Assembly: GCF_014641615.1 (NCBI RefSeq)
Contig: NZ_BMIB01000002.1
Location: 1,116,001-1,180,000 of the forward strand
Reading direction: 5' to 3'
DNA length: 64,000 bases
From: Filimonas zeae
GTDB lineage: Bacteria > Bacteroidota > Bacteroidia > Chitinophagales > Chitinophagaceae
A program made the translations under genes and the position numbers. How positions within the stretch are numbered: the first letter of the stretch is position 1; the number at the start of each line of letters is the position of its first letter. Shown piece after piece: positions 36,327 to 44,056 of the stretch. Below the pieces are notes generated by a model that saw only the letters and a program-made list of their open reading frames with translations, did no database searches and was not told the origin of the DNA.

Positions 36327-38648
36327 ATGAAACGTATCCCACTACTCATTACTACAAGCTGCATGTTTCTTATACAAACTCTGCAGGCACAGCAACAAAT
36401 TTCTCCCGCCAATTACCAACTGGCAGAAAGCAGACTCAGTTACGGTACGGAACCACTGGTTGACAATAACAACGTAAATCCGGAATGGCAGCCGGACGGT
36501 AAATTTGTATACCGGTTGCTTACCGCAAAGGGCAGTGAGTTTATACTGGTTAATCCCGCCAAAGCCACAAAGTCAGCAGCGTTCAATCAGCAAAAGCTGG
36601 CCGCAGCGCTCTCCGGCGCAACTGGCACTACTTATCAGCCCTACGCACTCCCCTTCCGCTCGTTCAGTTTTTCCGCCAACTATCAAAGCATCACTTTTAC
36701 TGCTGCGGGTAAAACATGGCTGTACAACCTGCAAACCGGGCAATGTATTCCTGTTCCTACCCGGCAGCAAGCAATACCCGCAACCACCGGCGGTGGCCAT
36801 CACGCAAATGAAGTAGTATCGCCCGATGGGGAGAAGGCAGCTTTTATCAGAAATCACAACTTATGGATGCGCCATATTGCCAGCGGTAAAGAAACACAGC
36901 TTACACAAGACGGTATTCCAGATTTTGGTTATGCTACCGACAATGCCGGATGGAGCCATAGCGATAAACCGGTTTTACGCTGGTCGCACGACTCGCACAA
37001 AATAGCCACCTTTAAACAGGATCAGCGCCACGTTAACAACATGTACCTGGTAAGTACCAACATTGGCAAACCCAACCTGCAATCGTGGAAATATCCGCTG
37101 CCAGGCGACTCCGCCGTTGTTATGATACACCGGGTAATTATACATACCGATGCACCCCGCTTAGTAAATATACAGGTACCGCCAGACCCGCATCGTGGAA
37201 CGCTGAGCGATGATATTTCCAGCAGCGGCACGTTTGATGATGTGGATTGGAGTGCAGACGATACGCAACTGGCATTTGTATCTACCTCCCGCAACCATAA
37301 AGAAGAAAAGCTGCGTATTGCAGATGCCAACACCGGGGCCGTACGCGAAGTGCTGGAAGAAAAAGTAGCCACCCAATACGAATCTGGCCAGGGCACTATT
37401 AATTGGTGCTACCTGCAAAAGAGCAAAGAATTTATCTGGTATAGCGAACGCGATAACTGGGGCCACCTGTATTTATACGATGCCACAACCGGCAAATTGA
37501 AAAACCAGATAACCAAGGGCAACTGGGTAGTTACAGAATTACTGGAGGTAGATGAAGCCAACAGAACGGTATATTTTAAAACATGCGGTCTGGACCGCGC
37601 CAATCCTTATTACAGCCATTACTGCAAAGTAAAGTTCGATGGCAGCGGCTTTACCGATCTTACACCGGAAACCGGCAACCACCAACTCAGCTTTTCACCA
37701 GACAACACTTTGTTTACAGACAGTTACTCACAACCCCATGTTCCGGCAACAACTGTACTACGCAACAAACAAGGCAAGATGATATTACAACTGGAAAAAA
37801 CAGATATCAGTCGCCTTACCACCACCGGCTGGCAACCGCCTACCTTGTTTTCGGTAAAAGCGTACGATGGTAAAACGGATATATATGGCCTGCTTTTTAA
37901 GCCAACGCATCTGGACAGCACAAAGAAATACCCTATTATAGATTATATCTACCCCGGCCCGCAGGGCGGCGGTGTGCACAACTGGTCGTTCACCAGTGCA
38001 CGGGGCGATCATCAGGCGCTGGCCGAACTGGGTTTTATTGTAGTGGTGATAGAAGGTACCAGCAACCCGCTGCGCAGCAAAAGCTATCATGATATGAATT
38101 ATGGCAACATGGCCGAGAATACCTTACCCGATCAGATTACCGGCATACGCCAACTGGCAGCACGCTATGCTTTTATAGATACTACCCGTGTAGGGATATG
38201 GGGCCATTCCGGTGGAGGCTTTGCCACCGCTGCTGCCATGTTCCGGTACCCCGACTTTTTTAAAGTAGGCATATCCGAATCGGGCAATCATGAAAACCGT
38301 AACTATGAAGATGACTGGGGGGAGCGTTATAACGGTTTGGTTACCGAAGCAGATTATGCAGCACAGGCCAACCCCACTTACGCAGCACAACTAAAGGGCA
38401 AACTGCTGCTGGCCCATGGTATGATGGACGACAACGTTCCACCCTACAATACCCTGCTGGTAATTGAAGCGCTTACCAAAGCCAACAAAGATTATGATCT
38501 GATTGTGTTTCCCAATGCAAGGCATGGCTTTGGCGCGTATTCACCTTATATGATGCGCCGCCGGTGGGATTATTTTGTACGTCATCTGCTACATAGCGAA
38601 CCACCTGCGGGGTATGAAATAAAGAGCAAACAAGATCCCAGAAAATAA
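36327..38648 (+). CDS. Exported S9-family peptidase (dipeptidyl peptidase IV-like)
   Basis: A 773-residue protein with a signal peptide (cleavage near LQAQQ). Residues about 40-500 form the beta-propeller with DPP IV hallmarks such as VSPDGEKAAFIRNHNLW and VLRWSHDSHKIATFKQDQRH. The alpha/beta-hydrolase domain (about 520-765) has the nucleophile elbow GIWGHSGGGFATAA, the acid in AHGMMDDNVPP and the histidine in FPNARHGFG. It cleaves dipeptides, often after proline, from peptides in the periplasm. It stands alone and ends before a strong hairpin. Confidence 0.94.
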   Translation: MKRIPLLITTSCMFLIQTLQAQQQISPANYQLAESRLSYGTEPLVDNNNVNPEWQPDGKFVYRLLTAKGSEFILVNPAKATKSAAFNQQKLAAALSGATGTTYQPYALPFRSFSFSANYQSITFTAAGKTWLYNLQTGQCIPVPTRQQAIPATTGGGHHANEVVSPDGEKAAFIRNHNLWMRHIASGKETQLTQDGIPDFGYATDNAGWSHSDKPVLRWSHDSHKIATFKQDQRHVNNMYLVSTNIGKPNLQSWKYPLPGDSAVVMIHRVIIHTDAPRLVNIQVPPDPHRGTLSDDISSSGTFDDVDWSADDTQLAFVSTSRNHKEEKLRIADANTGAVREVLEEKVATQYESGQGTINWCYLQKSKEFIWYSERDNWGHLYLYDATTGKLKNQITKGNWVVTELLEVDEANRTVYFKTCGLDRANPYYSHYCKVKFDGSGFTDLTPETGNHQLSFSPDNTLFTDSYSQPHVPATTVLRNKQGKMILQLEKTDISRLTTTGWQPPTLFSVKAYDGKTDIYGLLFKPTHLDSTKKYPIIDYIYPGPQGGGVHNWSFTSARGDHQALAELGFIVVVIEGTSNPLRSKSYHDMNYGNMAENTLPDQITGIRQLAARYAFIDTTRVGIWGHSGGGFATAAAMFRYPDFFKVGISESGNHENRNYEDDWGERYNGLVTEADYAAQANPTYAAQLKGKLLLAHGMMDDNVPPYNTLLVIEALTKANKDYDLIVFPNARHGFGAYSPYMMRRRWDYFVRHLLHSEPPAGYEIKSKQDPRK

Positions 38649-38706
38649 GCAAAAGAATACCTGAAAATTATATAACAGGCACTAATACTATCAGGCAGAA
38701 TTAAAC

Positions 38707-38738
38707 AGAGGCCGTATCCACAAACAGATACGGCCTCT
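38707..38738. terminator. Intrinsic terminator after the S9 peptidase
   Basis: AGAGGCCGTATC pairs perfectly with GATACGGCCTCT around an 8-base loop, followed by TGTTATAT. It lies between the peptidase gene and the convergent RNA-ligase remnant. Confidence 0.75.
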
Positions 38739-38749
38739 TGTTATATACA

Positions 38750-38998
38750 CTACCACTTCATACCAAAGTCGCGCCGCTTAATCTTACACATGCGGCCATC
38801 CGGGTGGTGAAACACCACACCTTCACCCTCAAAGCTTTCCAGAAAAGTACGGATACCTTCAAAGGTTCTGGCAAAATCAGCATATACACCTTTACCGTGT
38901 GGCACCAGTGTATGCTCAGTAACACCATCTTTGTTACGATTTACTTTAGGCCCTATTAATTCGTAAGTACCATCGGGCAGCGTGCCCCCGGCAGCGGC
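38750..38998 (-). pseudogene. C-terminal remnant of an RLIG1-like (DUF5565) RNA ligase gene
   Basis: On the minus strand 82 codons are open from just after a TAA (38999-39001) to a TAG at 38750, with no start codon at the front. The translation starts LPDGTYELIGPKVNRNKDG, continues EHTLVPHGKGVYA and RTFEGIRTFLE, and ends GEGVVFHHPDGRMCKIKRRD plus FGMKW. This is the C-terminal third of the RNA-ligase-like family that includes human RLIG1: the EGVVFHHPDG segment and the KIKRRDFG segment correspond to nucleotidyltransferase motifs IV and V. Motif I with the adenylated lysine is missing. The reading frame is otherwise undamaged, so the truncation seems recent. It lies 31 bases beyond the marR stop, downstream of the MarR operon and on the same strand. 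Confidence 0.7.
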
Positions 38999-39029
38999 TT
39001 ATTTATATTGCTACAAAATTAAATTTCAT

Positions 39030-39722
39030 TTACGCTTCCGGGTTCAATACATGCTCCGGGCAATCCATACGCAACGTTTCTTTTACCAGCGGAATCTGTA
39101 GCAACGCACAAAATGGGCGCCCCTGCTGTAAAGAGTAATGTACGCAGTTATAACACATCCGTTGCGTGTTCACCACACCCTCTTTATACAGGTGAAAAAT
39201 CATTCCCAGTAACACCTCTTTCAGCATCAGCTTCTGCTTTGCATCCAGGCTTTCTATATAAGGAAGTAGTTTACCGGCAAACTGCCCTGTGGCGGCAGCC
39301 ATCTTTTTTCCCGCAGCGGTTAGCTTTAGTACCTGCGAGCGTACATCTGTAGCATTCTCTTTCTTTTGTACCAGTTTCTTTTCAATCAGCACCTTCACCA
39401 CATCACTCATAGTAGCTTTGGTAACATTAAACTCTCTGGACAGGTAAGTTCCCGTAGCCATATCCTCATGATGGCTTTCTAAAAACAACAGCACCCGCAG
39501 CTGAATAGGGCTAAGCCCATAATCCTTGGCCTGCTCCCACAGCATTACCCGCACAGCTTCAGACACACGTTCTGTTGCTGCCATCAGCAGCATATCATTC
39601 GAACTGTTCTGTTCATCCGGATTAAAAGGCGATCTGTCCATCACTAAAGTATCTGCTGCAAAATAGGCAAAGCAGTTCATATTCACACACCCTGCGCACG
39701 CTGCTTTGCCCCTGCCCCTCAT
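39030..39722 (-). CDS. MarR-family regulator with two cysteine clusters
   Basis: A 230-residue protein with a winged helix of the MarR type at about 50-150 (LSPIQLRVLLFLESHHEDMA, LSREFNVTKATMSDVVKVL, DVRSQVLKLTAAGKKM). It is longer than a typical MarR protein (about 140-150 residues) because of two extensions. The N-terminus has C9, C12 and C17 (CAGCVNMNC). The C-terminus has C190, C193, C205 and C221 (CYNCVHY, FCALL, DCPEH), a four-cysteine pattern that could hold zinc or an iron-sulfur cluster. It starts 1 base after the DUF2024 gene, third in the operon. It is a candidate redox or metal sensor acting on the palindromes at 40815-40864. Confidence 0.85.
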   Translation of the reverse strand: MRGRGKAACAGCVNMNCFAYFAADTLVMDRSPFNPDEQNSSNDMLLMAATERVSEAVRVMLWEQAKDYGLSPIQLRVLLFLESHHEDMATGTYLSREFNVTKATMSDVVKVLIEKKLVQKKENATDVRSQVLKLTAAGKKMAAATGQFAGKLLPYIESLDAKQKLMLKEVLLGMIFHLYKEGVVNTQRMCYNCVHYSLQQGRPFCALLQIPLVKETLRMDCPEHVLNPEA

Positions 39723-39723
39723 T

Positions 39724-39984
39724 TTAGCATCCCTGCATCTCTATAATAGAATATCCACGTGCCTCAATATCGTTCACCACTGTTTCGCTGGCTTCTTCTA
39801 TGTGGCAGTACCGGCACTCGCGTGTAGTAAGCGGCTGCCCTTCCTGCTTTTTATGTGTCAGATAATCTTTTCCATACAGCAACACCTGCTCTTCACTGCC
39901 CAGTGTTTCCGGAACCAGAATATCAAAATGCATTACACCACCATCTTTACGTGTAACATACGTATCGTATACGGCTACTTTCAT
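39724..39984 (-). CDS. DUF2024-family protein
   Basis: An 86-residue cytoplasmic protein. MKVAVYDTYVTRKDGGVMHF with DILVP, and later RECRYCHIEEAS, are typical of DUF2024, a small family of unknown function. It carries a CxxC pair (C57, C60). It is the second gene of the operon, 18 bases after the exported unknown and 1 base before marR. Confidence 0.85.
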   Translation of the reverse strand: MKVAVYDTYVTRKDGGVMHFDILVPETLGSEEQVLLYGKDYLTHKKQEGQPLTTRECRYCHIEEASETVVNDIEARGYSIIEMQGC

Positions 39985-40002
39985 ATAACTATCATTTTAA
40001 AA

Positions 40003-40773
40003 TTAACGTACCTGATAAGGAAGCGACAGGTTTTTGGATAATACACTGTACACTTTATACACCCCTAGCATAGGCATGGCTGCACTACCTTCGTGCTTAC
40101 CACCTTCGCCGGTAGCTATCTGCATATAAGCCCCTACTGCATCGTATTTAAAATCGGTTTTAAAACGTACCCGGTAATCAGGCACCACCACACGAATGTT
40201 ATGGCCTTCCGTTACTACCTGAAAACCCGGCGAATCCATATACATAGGCATACCGGGGTTGGTTTTAGGCAATACCACCGATTTATCTTTGGGGTCAAAC
40301 TCTTTCACACTTAATCCGCCCGGCACCCTTTTATCCTCTACCAGCACTACCCAGTGTGGGTGCCATACAATTTTGTCGTTGGCATAGTTACCATCGCCAT
40401 CTTCATCCCATAAAGGCGTATCATCAAAATCGGGGTGCGCAGTTAATGCCAGCGCTACTATACCCTCTGTTTTGCTAAAGCCAATATCTTCTGATGAAAG
40501 CGTGGTAGGAAAAACATACCCGTCTACAGGCGCTCCATTCATTTGTCCTGCTGGCAGTGAGGTGCTTTTACCGGCAGTACCCTTTACAGTAATCTCAAAC
40601 TCCAGCTGTCCCCATTTTTTATTATGGGTAACACTGGCACCCGTAATGGCGTAATCAGCCTCCACAATGGCAGACTTCTTACCACCTTTCTGACAGGAAT
40701 CACAAAATTCAAGTGCGCTGGCCTGTACGCCCAGCAATACCAAAACAGTCATAAACATGCTTACCTTTTTCAT
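40003..40773 (-). CDS. Unknown exported protein with N-terminal CxxC
   Basis: A 256-residue protein from the ATG at 40773, chosen because it gives a clean signal peptide (KKVSMFMTVLVLLGVQASA). The mature N-terminus starts near LEFCDSCQKGGKK, so a CxxC pair sits right at the processed end. The rest is a beta-rich soluble protein with DFDDTPLWDEDGDGNYANDK (an acidic, possibly calcium-binding loop) and IVWHPHWVVLVEDKRVPGG. I do not recognise a family. It is the first gene of the operon with DUF2024 and marR and has a well-formed promoter with palindromes upstream. Confidence 0.7.
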   Translation of the reverse strand: MKKVSMFMTVLVLLGVQASALEFCDSCQKGGKKSAIVEADYAITGASVTHNKKWGQLEFEITVKGTAGKSTSLPAGQMNGAPVDGYVFPTTLSSEDIGFSKTEGIVALALTAHPDFDDTPLWDEDGDGNYANDKIVWHPHWVVLVEDKRVPGGLSVKEFDPKDKSVVLPKTNPGMPMYMDSPGFQVVTEGHNIRVVVPDYRVRFKTDFKYDAVGAYMQIATGEGGKHEGSAAMPMLGVYKVYSVLSKNLSLPYQVR

Positions 40774-40808
40774 AAATAACATTTTAACGGTTGATCTGAA
40801 TGACAAAA

Positions 40809-40841
40809 CAAATATAGTTAGGATTCCTTACTATTTACAAA
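40809..40841 (-). promoter_or_regulatory. Promoter of the CxxC-DUF2024-marR operon
   Basis: On the minus strand the -33 element TTTG (40838-40841) and the -7 element TATATTTG (40809-40816, matching TAnnTTTG) are separated by 21 bases, which fits Bacteroidota promoters. The -7 element lies 36 bases before the start at 40773. Confidence 0.65.
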
Positions 40842-40864
40842 TTTAAATTGTCAATAAATAGTAA
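40815..40864. promoter_or_regulatory. Candidate MarR operators in the operon promoter
   Basis: TAGTTAGGATTCCTTACTA (40815-40833) is a 19-base near-perfect palindrome lying between the -33 and -7 elements. TTACTATTTA (40828-40837) and TAAATAGTAA (40855-40864) form a second, perfect 10-bp inverted repeat that brackets the -33 element. Binding there would block RNA polymerase, as expected for autoregulation by the MarR protein. The rest of the 327-base gene-free stretch 40774-41100 shows nothing further. Confidence 0.5.
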
Positions 40865-41100
40865 ATATTTTCGCAAACCTACCGCACACCTCAGGCAACC
40901 ACAATGCAAATACCTGTCATACACTTGTATATACACAACCACCGGTAAACACAAAAAATATCATCCGGCATCAAAACCACCAGCACAACAAAAAGCCGCA
41001 TAACAAAAGGATTTCTGAATAACATATACAGCAGTTGGCAGGGTTTAGCCATTGTTACCCGGCAGTACAACAACCAATTTTGTAGCATACAATCTATAAT

Positions 41101-41844
41101 ATGAACATAACCGGCAAAACAATTCTCATTACCGGCGGCGGCTCCGGCATTGGACTGGAAACGGCACGCCTGTTTGCACAGCAGGGTAACACCATTATTA
41201 TTACCGGCCGCAACCGAGAAAAACTGGAAAGAGCTGCCGCTACTATTGGCAACGCTGCTTATTACAGTTGCGATGTAACCAGCGAAGCAGATGTACTACA
41301 ACTGAAAGATGCCATAACCAACCGCTTTGGCAAACTGGATATATTAATGAACAACGCAGGGCTGGCGTACCTGCACAACCTGAGCAATACAACAGACAGT
41401 TATGCCTATGCAGCCGGGGAAATAACCACCAATTACCTGTCTACCATACGGCTCATATCTTTGTTTCTGCCATTGTTACAGCAACAGCAGCAGTCCGCTA
41501 TTATCAATATTTCTTCTATTGCGGCTTTCACACCTGCCTTTTCACTTCCTACCTATTCTGCCAGCAAAGCAGCCTTGCACGCCTATACCCAATCACTCCG
41601 GTATAGCCTGGGCCTGGTAAGTCAGGTAAAAGTATTTGAGGTAATGCCCTCGCTGGTGGATACTGAATTTGCCAGAGACATACCCACCACCAACAAACTA
41701 AGCGCACTGGAAGTAGCAGAAGCTATTATACAGGGTGTTAAAGATGATGTATACGAAATGCACGTAGGGGAAACAGAACAGCTGTATCAACATTTCTTCA
41801 GCAACAGCACACAGGCTTTTCAGGTGCTCAACCATATTGGTTAA
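41101..41844 (+). CDS. Short-chain dehydrogenase (DltE-like)
   Basis: A 247-residue classical SDR. It has the cofactor motif TGGGSGIGLETARLF, NNAGLAYLHNL, the serine in IINISSIAAFTP and the catalytic YxxxK in YSASKAALHAY. The later VFEVMPSLVDTEF resembles the DltE-like group. Its substrate is unknown. It is divergent from the MarR-regulated operon, so the palindromes between them might also affect it. A good terminator follows. Confidence 0.9.
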   Translation: MNITGKTILITGGGSGIGLETARLFAQQGNTIIITGRNREKLERAAATIGNAAYYSCDVTSEADVLQLKDAITNRFGKLDILMNNAGLAYLHNLSNTTDSYAYAAGEITTNYLSTIRLISLFLPLLQQQQQSAIINISSIAAFTPAFSLPTYSASKAALHAYTQSLRYSLGLVSQVKVFEVMPSLVDTEFARDIPTTNKLSALEVAEAIIQGVKDDVYEMHVGETEQLYQHFFSNSTQAFQVLNHIG

Positions 41845-41867
41845 CCGCCACCACAACATGCATTCAC

Positions 41868-41897
41868 CGGGCAGCATGCGCAATCTGCCCGTTTTTT
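41868..41897 (+). terminator. Intrinsic terminator after the SDR gene
   Basis: CGGGCAG pairs with CTGCCCG (7 bp, 10-base loop), followed directly by TTTTTT. Confidence 0.85.
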
Positions 41898-41989
41898 ATA
41901 TCCGGTAAACAGTACCCGCATTAAAAAACCGGATATTGTTAAAAGCAAAACTATTTTCAAAAACCCACGCTGATACAAGCAGCAGAGCT

Positions 41990-42011
41990 CCGGCCATTGG
42001 CAAATGGCCGG
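41990..42011. terminator. GC-rich hairpin after the AraC gene
   Basis: CCGGCCAT pairs with ATGGCCGG around a 6-base loop, 12 bases after the AraC stop on the minus strand. There is no T-tract, so termination there is uncertain. Confidence 0.4.
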
Positions 42012-42022
42012 TTAGCAACGGG

Positions 42023-42916
42023 TTACACTGCCTGTAACAACACATCTTTTTTAAAGCAGGTAAAGCTTTGGCCGGAATTGTTGTTCTTAAAAAACTTACT
42101 GAAATGCGCCATATCATCAAACCCCAGCTTATACGCAATCTCCTTCATACTGGTATTCGCATACAGCAAATGCCGCTTGGCTTCCAGCACAATCTGCTGC
42201 TGAATCTGGTAACTGGCTGTAAAACCCGTTATCTTTTTTACCGCCCTGTTTAATGAGTTGGGGGTTACACACAGCTCATGCGCATAACCAATCACCATCT
42301 TTTTTATCGCAATCTGTTCCTTTACCATCTGCATAAACCGCTTCACCAGTTCGCCATCCTTACCCAGCAGTTGCTGCTCGCCCGTATTACCCGTTTTACG
42401 CGAAAAATGCATCACCAGCAAATGCAGCAACCCCGCCAGTATCTCCTGCCGCAGCACATGCGTATGCGTATACTCCACCTCCATCTTCCGGCAAATAGCA
42501 TCTACCTCAGCCTGCATTTCCTCATCCGGTTGCAGCAATATGGCCTTGCGGTATACATTGCATTGCTCCAGCCACAGCATGGTGCGCGCCACAGCGCCCG
42601 ATAAATACAGCAAACGGGGTGTAAACACAATATGATAGCCAGATACATATTGCGCAGATTGCAACAGCCGCCGCTGACCAGGCGCTATGCAACAGATAAA
42701 AGGGGGCGTAACAGGGTATACCTCTGAATCAATTTTCAGGCGGCCGCAACCCTCATTAATCCAGATCAGTTCAAAACAATCATCCCGCTCGCAACGGGTA
42801 CTGTTCAGCGCTTCAAAGCCCGCAGTATGGGCAAAATGGGTTACCTTAAAATACGCATCCGGCGTTTGGTTGTAAGCATTAGCAGGCAGTGGTGCAGTAG
42901 TCAGTCTCTTTTTCAT
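42023..42916 (-). CDS. AraC-family transcriptional regulator
   Basis: A 297-residue regulator from the ATG at 42916 (MKKRLTTAPLP). A cupin-like sensor domain covers about 1-180 (FELIWINEGCGRLKIDSEVYPV, PFICCIAPGQRR). The C-terminal HTH_18 domain covers about 195-290 with two helix-turn-helix units; the second is the typical SMKEIAYKLGFDDMAHFSKF followed by FKNNSGQSF. The effector is unknown. It lies convergent to the SDR gene and 141 bases downstream of the lysR gene on the same strand. Neighbouring targets could be the SDR or the old yellow enzymes. Confidence 0.9.
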   Translation of the reverse strand: MKKRLTTAPLPANAYNQTPDAYFKVTHFAHTAGFEALNSTRCERDDCFELIWINEGCGRLKIDSEVYPVTPPFICCIAPGQRRLLQSAQYVSGYHIVFTPRLLYLSGAVARTMLWLEQCNVYRKAILLQPDEEMQAEVDAICRKMEVEYTHTHVLRQEILAGLLHLLVMHFSRKTGNTGEQQLLGKDGELVKRFMQMVKEQIAIKKMVIGYAHELCVTPNSLNRAVKKITGFTASYQIQQQIVLEAKRHLLYANTSMKEIAYKLGFDDMAHFSKFFKNNNSGQSFTCFKKDVLLQAV

Positions 42917-43057
42917 ATGTAGTTGAGGTTTGCTTATAATAGCCAAACCCAGTGCCAGACACCTAACCACATCAGCTACAACCAGTTACAGCAAAACATA
43001 CACAAAACCATTGTTGAAATACCAACAATTGGCGAAATCATTATCGAAATAGCAATA

Positions 43058-43957
43058 CTACTCTGCTATCTTCTGCTGTTCAAAAATCGCCTTAACCCGG
43101 TTAATCTCCTCCTCGTAAATCGTGCGCTTGCGCGTACCAAAATAAAGGGTATTTTCCATTACATTATTCCCCTCCCATACCAGCTTCAGCTTACCACCGG
43201 CAATCTCTTCACGGCACAGAAAGTCCGGTATAATAGAAAAGCCGGTAGCGCCGCTTAAACAGCGCACAATAGAGCTGATATTAGGTACAATATAATTGGG
43301 CTTAAAGTCAATATGGCTTTTAAAATTATACTGCCAGAAGCGCTTCATATGCTCCATATCTGCCGCCGTACTATACCATATCTGCTGCTTCAGCCAGTTC
43401 TCCGCTTCCTGCAGTTTATTGGCCTGTAATAAAGGCTGTAATGCTTTCAGGTTGGTTTTAGAGCCGCATACCATCACAATCCGCTCTTTAGAAAAAGGTT
43501 TGTATTCCAGGTTCTTCTGCTCGCCTTTCTGCGGGGTAATAATCAAATCCAGCAAGCCCTTATCCAGGTCTGCATGCATTTGCGGGTACTCACCAAACTT
43601 AATAATCACATTAAAAGGCAACGATGATATATGCCGCTCCAGCGTAAACTGAAAGGTTTCAAAGCACATACCTATGCTAATGGTAGCCCTGTCGCTCAGC
43701 GTACTCTTATGAAACAGCTGCTCCGCTGTTTCCAGCTTGCTCAGCGGCTCCAGCACAAAGTTATACAGCACCTTACCCCGCTCGGTAGGTACCATTTTTT
43801 TAGCAGAGCGGTCAAATAGTTTATACCCCGTATATGCCTCCAGCGAGTTCAGGTGCAGGCTTACACCGGGTTGGGATATATACAGCGCCTGCGCAGCGCC
43901 CGTAAGCGTTTCCTGCTCGTAAATGGCTTTAAAAGTACGTAACCACTCCAGATTCAT
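43058..43957 (-). CDS. LysR-family transcriptional regulator
   Basis: A 299-residue regulator starting at MNLEWLRTFKAIYEQETLTG. The winged helix covers about 1-60 (AAQALYISQPGVSLHLNSLE) and the periplasmic-binding-like effector domain about 90-295. The ATG at 43957 gives the classical LysR start; two further ATGs upstream (43963 and 43987) are possible but lengthen the N-terminus. It is divergent from two old yellow enzyme genes, the usual position for a LysR activator of flavin reductases that answer to electrophiles or quinones. A -7 element is seen 28 bases upstream. Confidence 0.92.
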   Translation of the reverse strand: MNLEWLRTFKAIYEQETLTGAAQALYISQPGVSLHLNSLEAYTGYKLFDRSAKKMVPTERGKVLYNFVLEPLSKLETAEQLFHKSTLSDRATISIGMCFETFQFTLERHISSLPFNVIIKFGEYPQMHADLDKGLLDLIITPQKGEQKNLEYKPFSKERIVMVCGSKTNLKALQPLLQANKLQEAENWLKQQIWYSTAADMEHMKRFWQYNFKSHIDFKPNYIVPNISSIVRCLSGATGFSIIPDFLCREEIAGGKLKLVWEGNNVMENTLYFGTRKRTIYEEEINRVKAIFEQQKIAE

Positions 43958-43984
43958 AATCATACCACTATCATTTTTCTGATA

Positions 43985-43992
43985 CAAATCTA
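43985..43992 (-). promoter_or_regulatory. Putative -7 element of the lysR gene
   Basis: Plus-strand CAAATCTA reads TAGATTTG on the minus strand, a full TAnnTTTG match, 28 bases before the lysR start and inside the divergent region shared with the OYE genes. Confidence 0.5.
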
Positions 43993-44056
43993 AAACTTAA
44001 GTTATTATGCTAATAGCTAAAAGAGGGTGAAATTTGTATGCAGAAAACAAAAAACA

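Noticed and set aside
40891-41088. A 65-codon minus-strand frame in the gap between the MarR operon and the SDR gene
   Set aside because: No ribosome-binding context or similarity, and it lies upstream of the operon promoter; more likely a chance frame.
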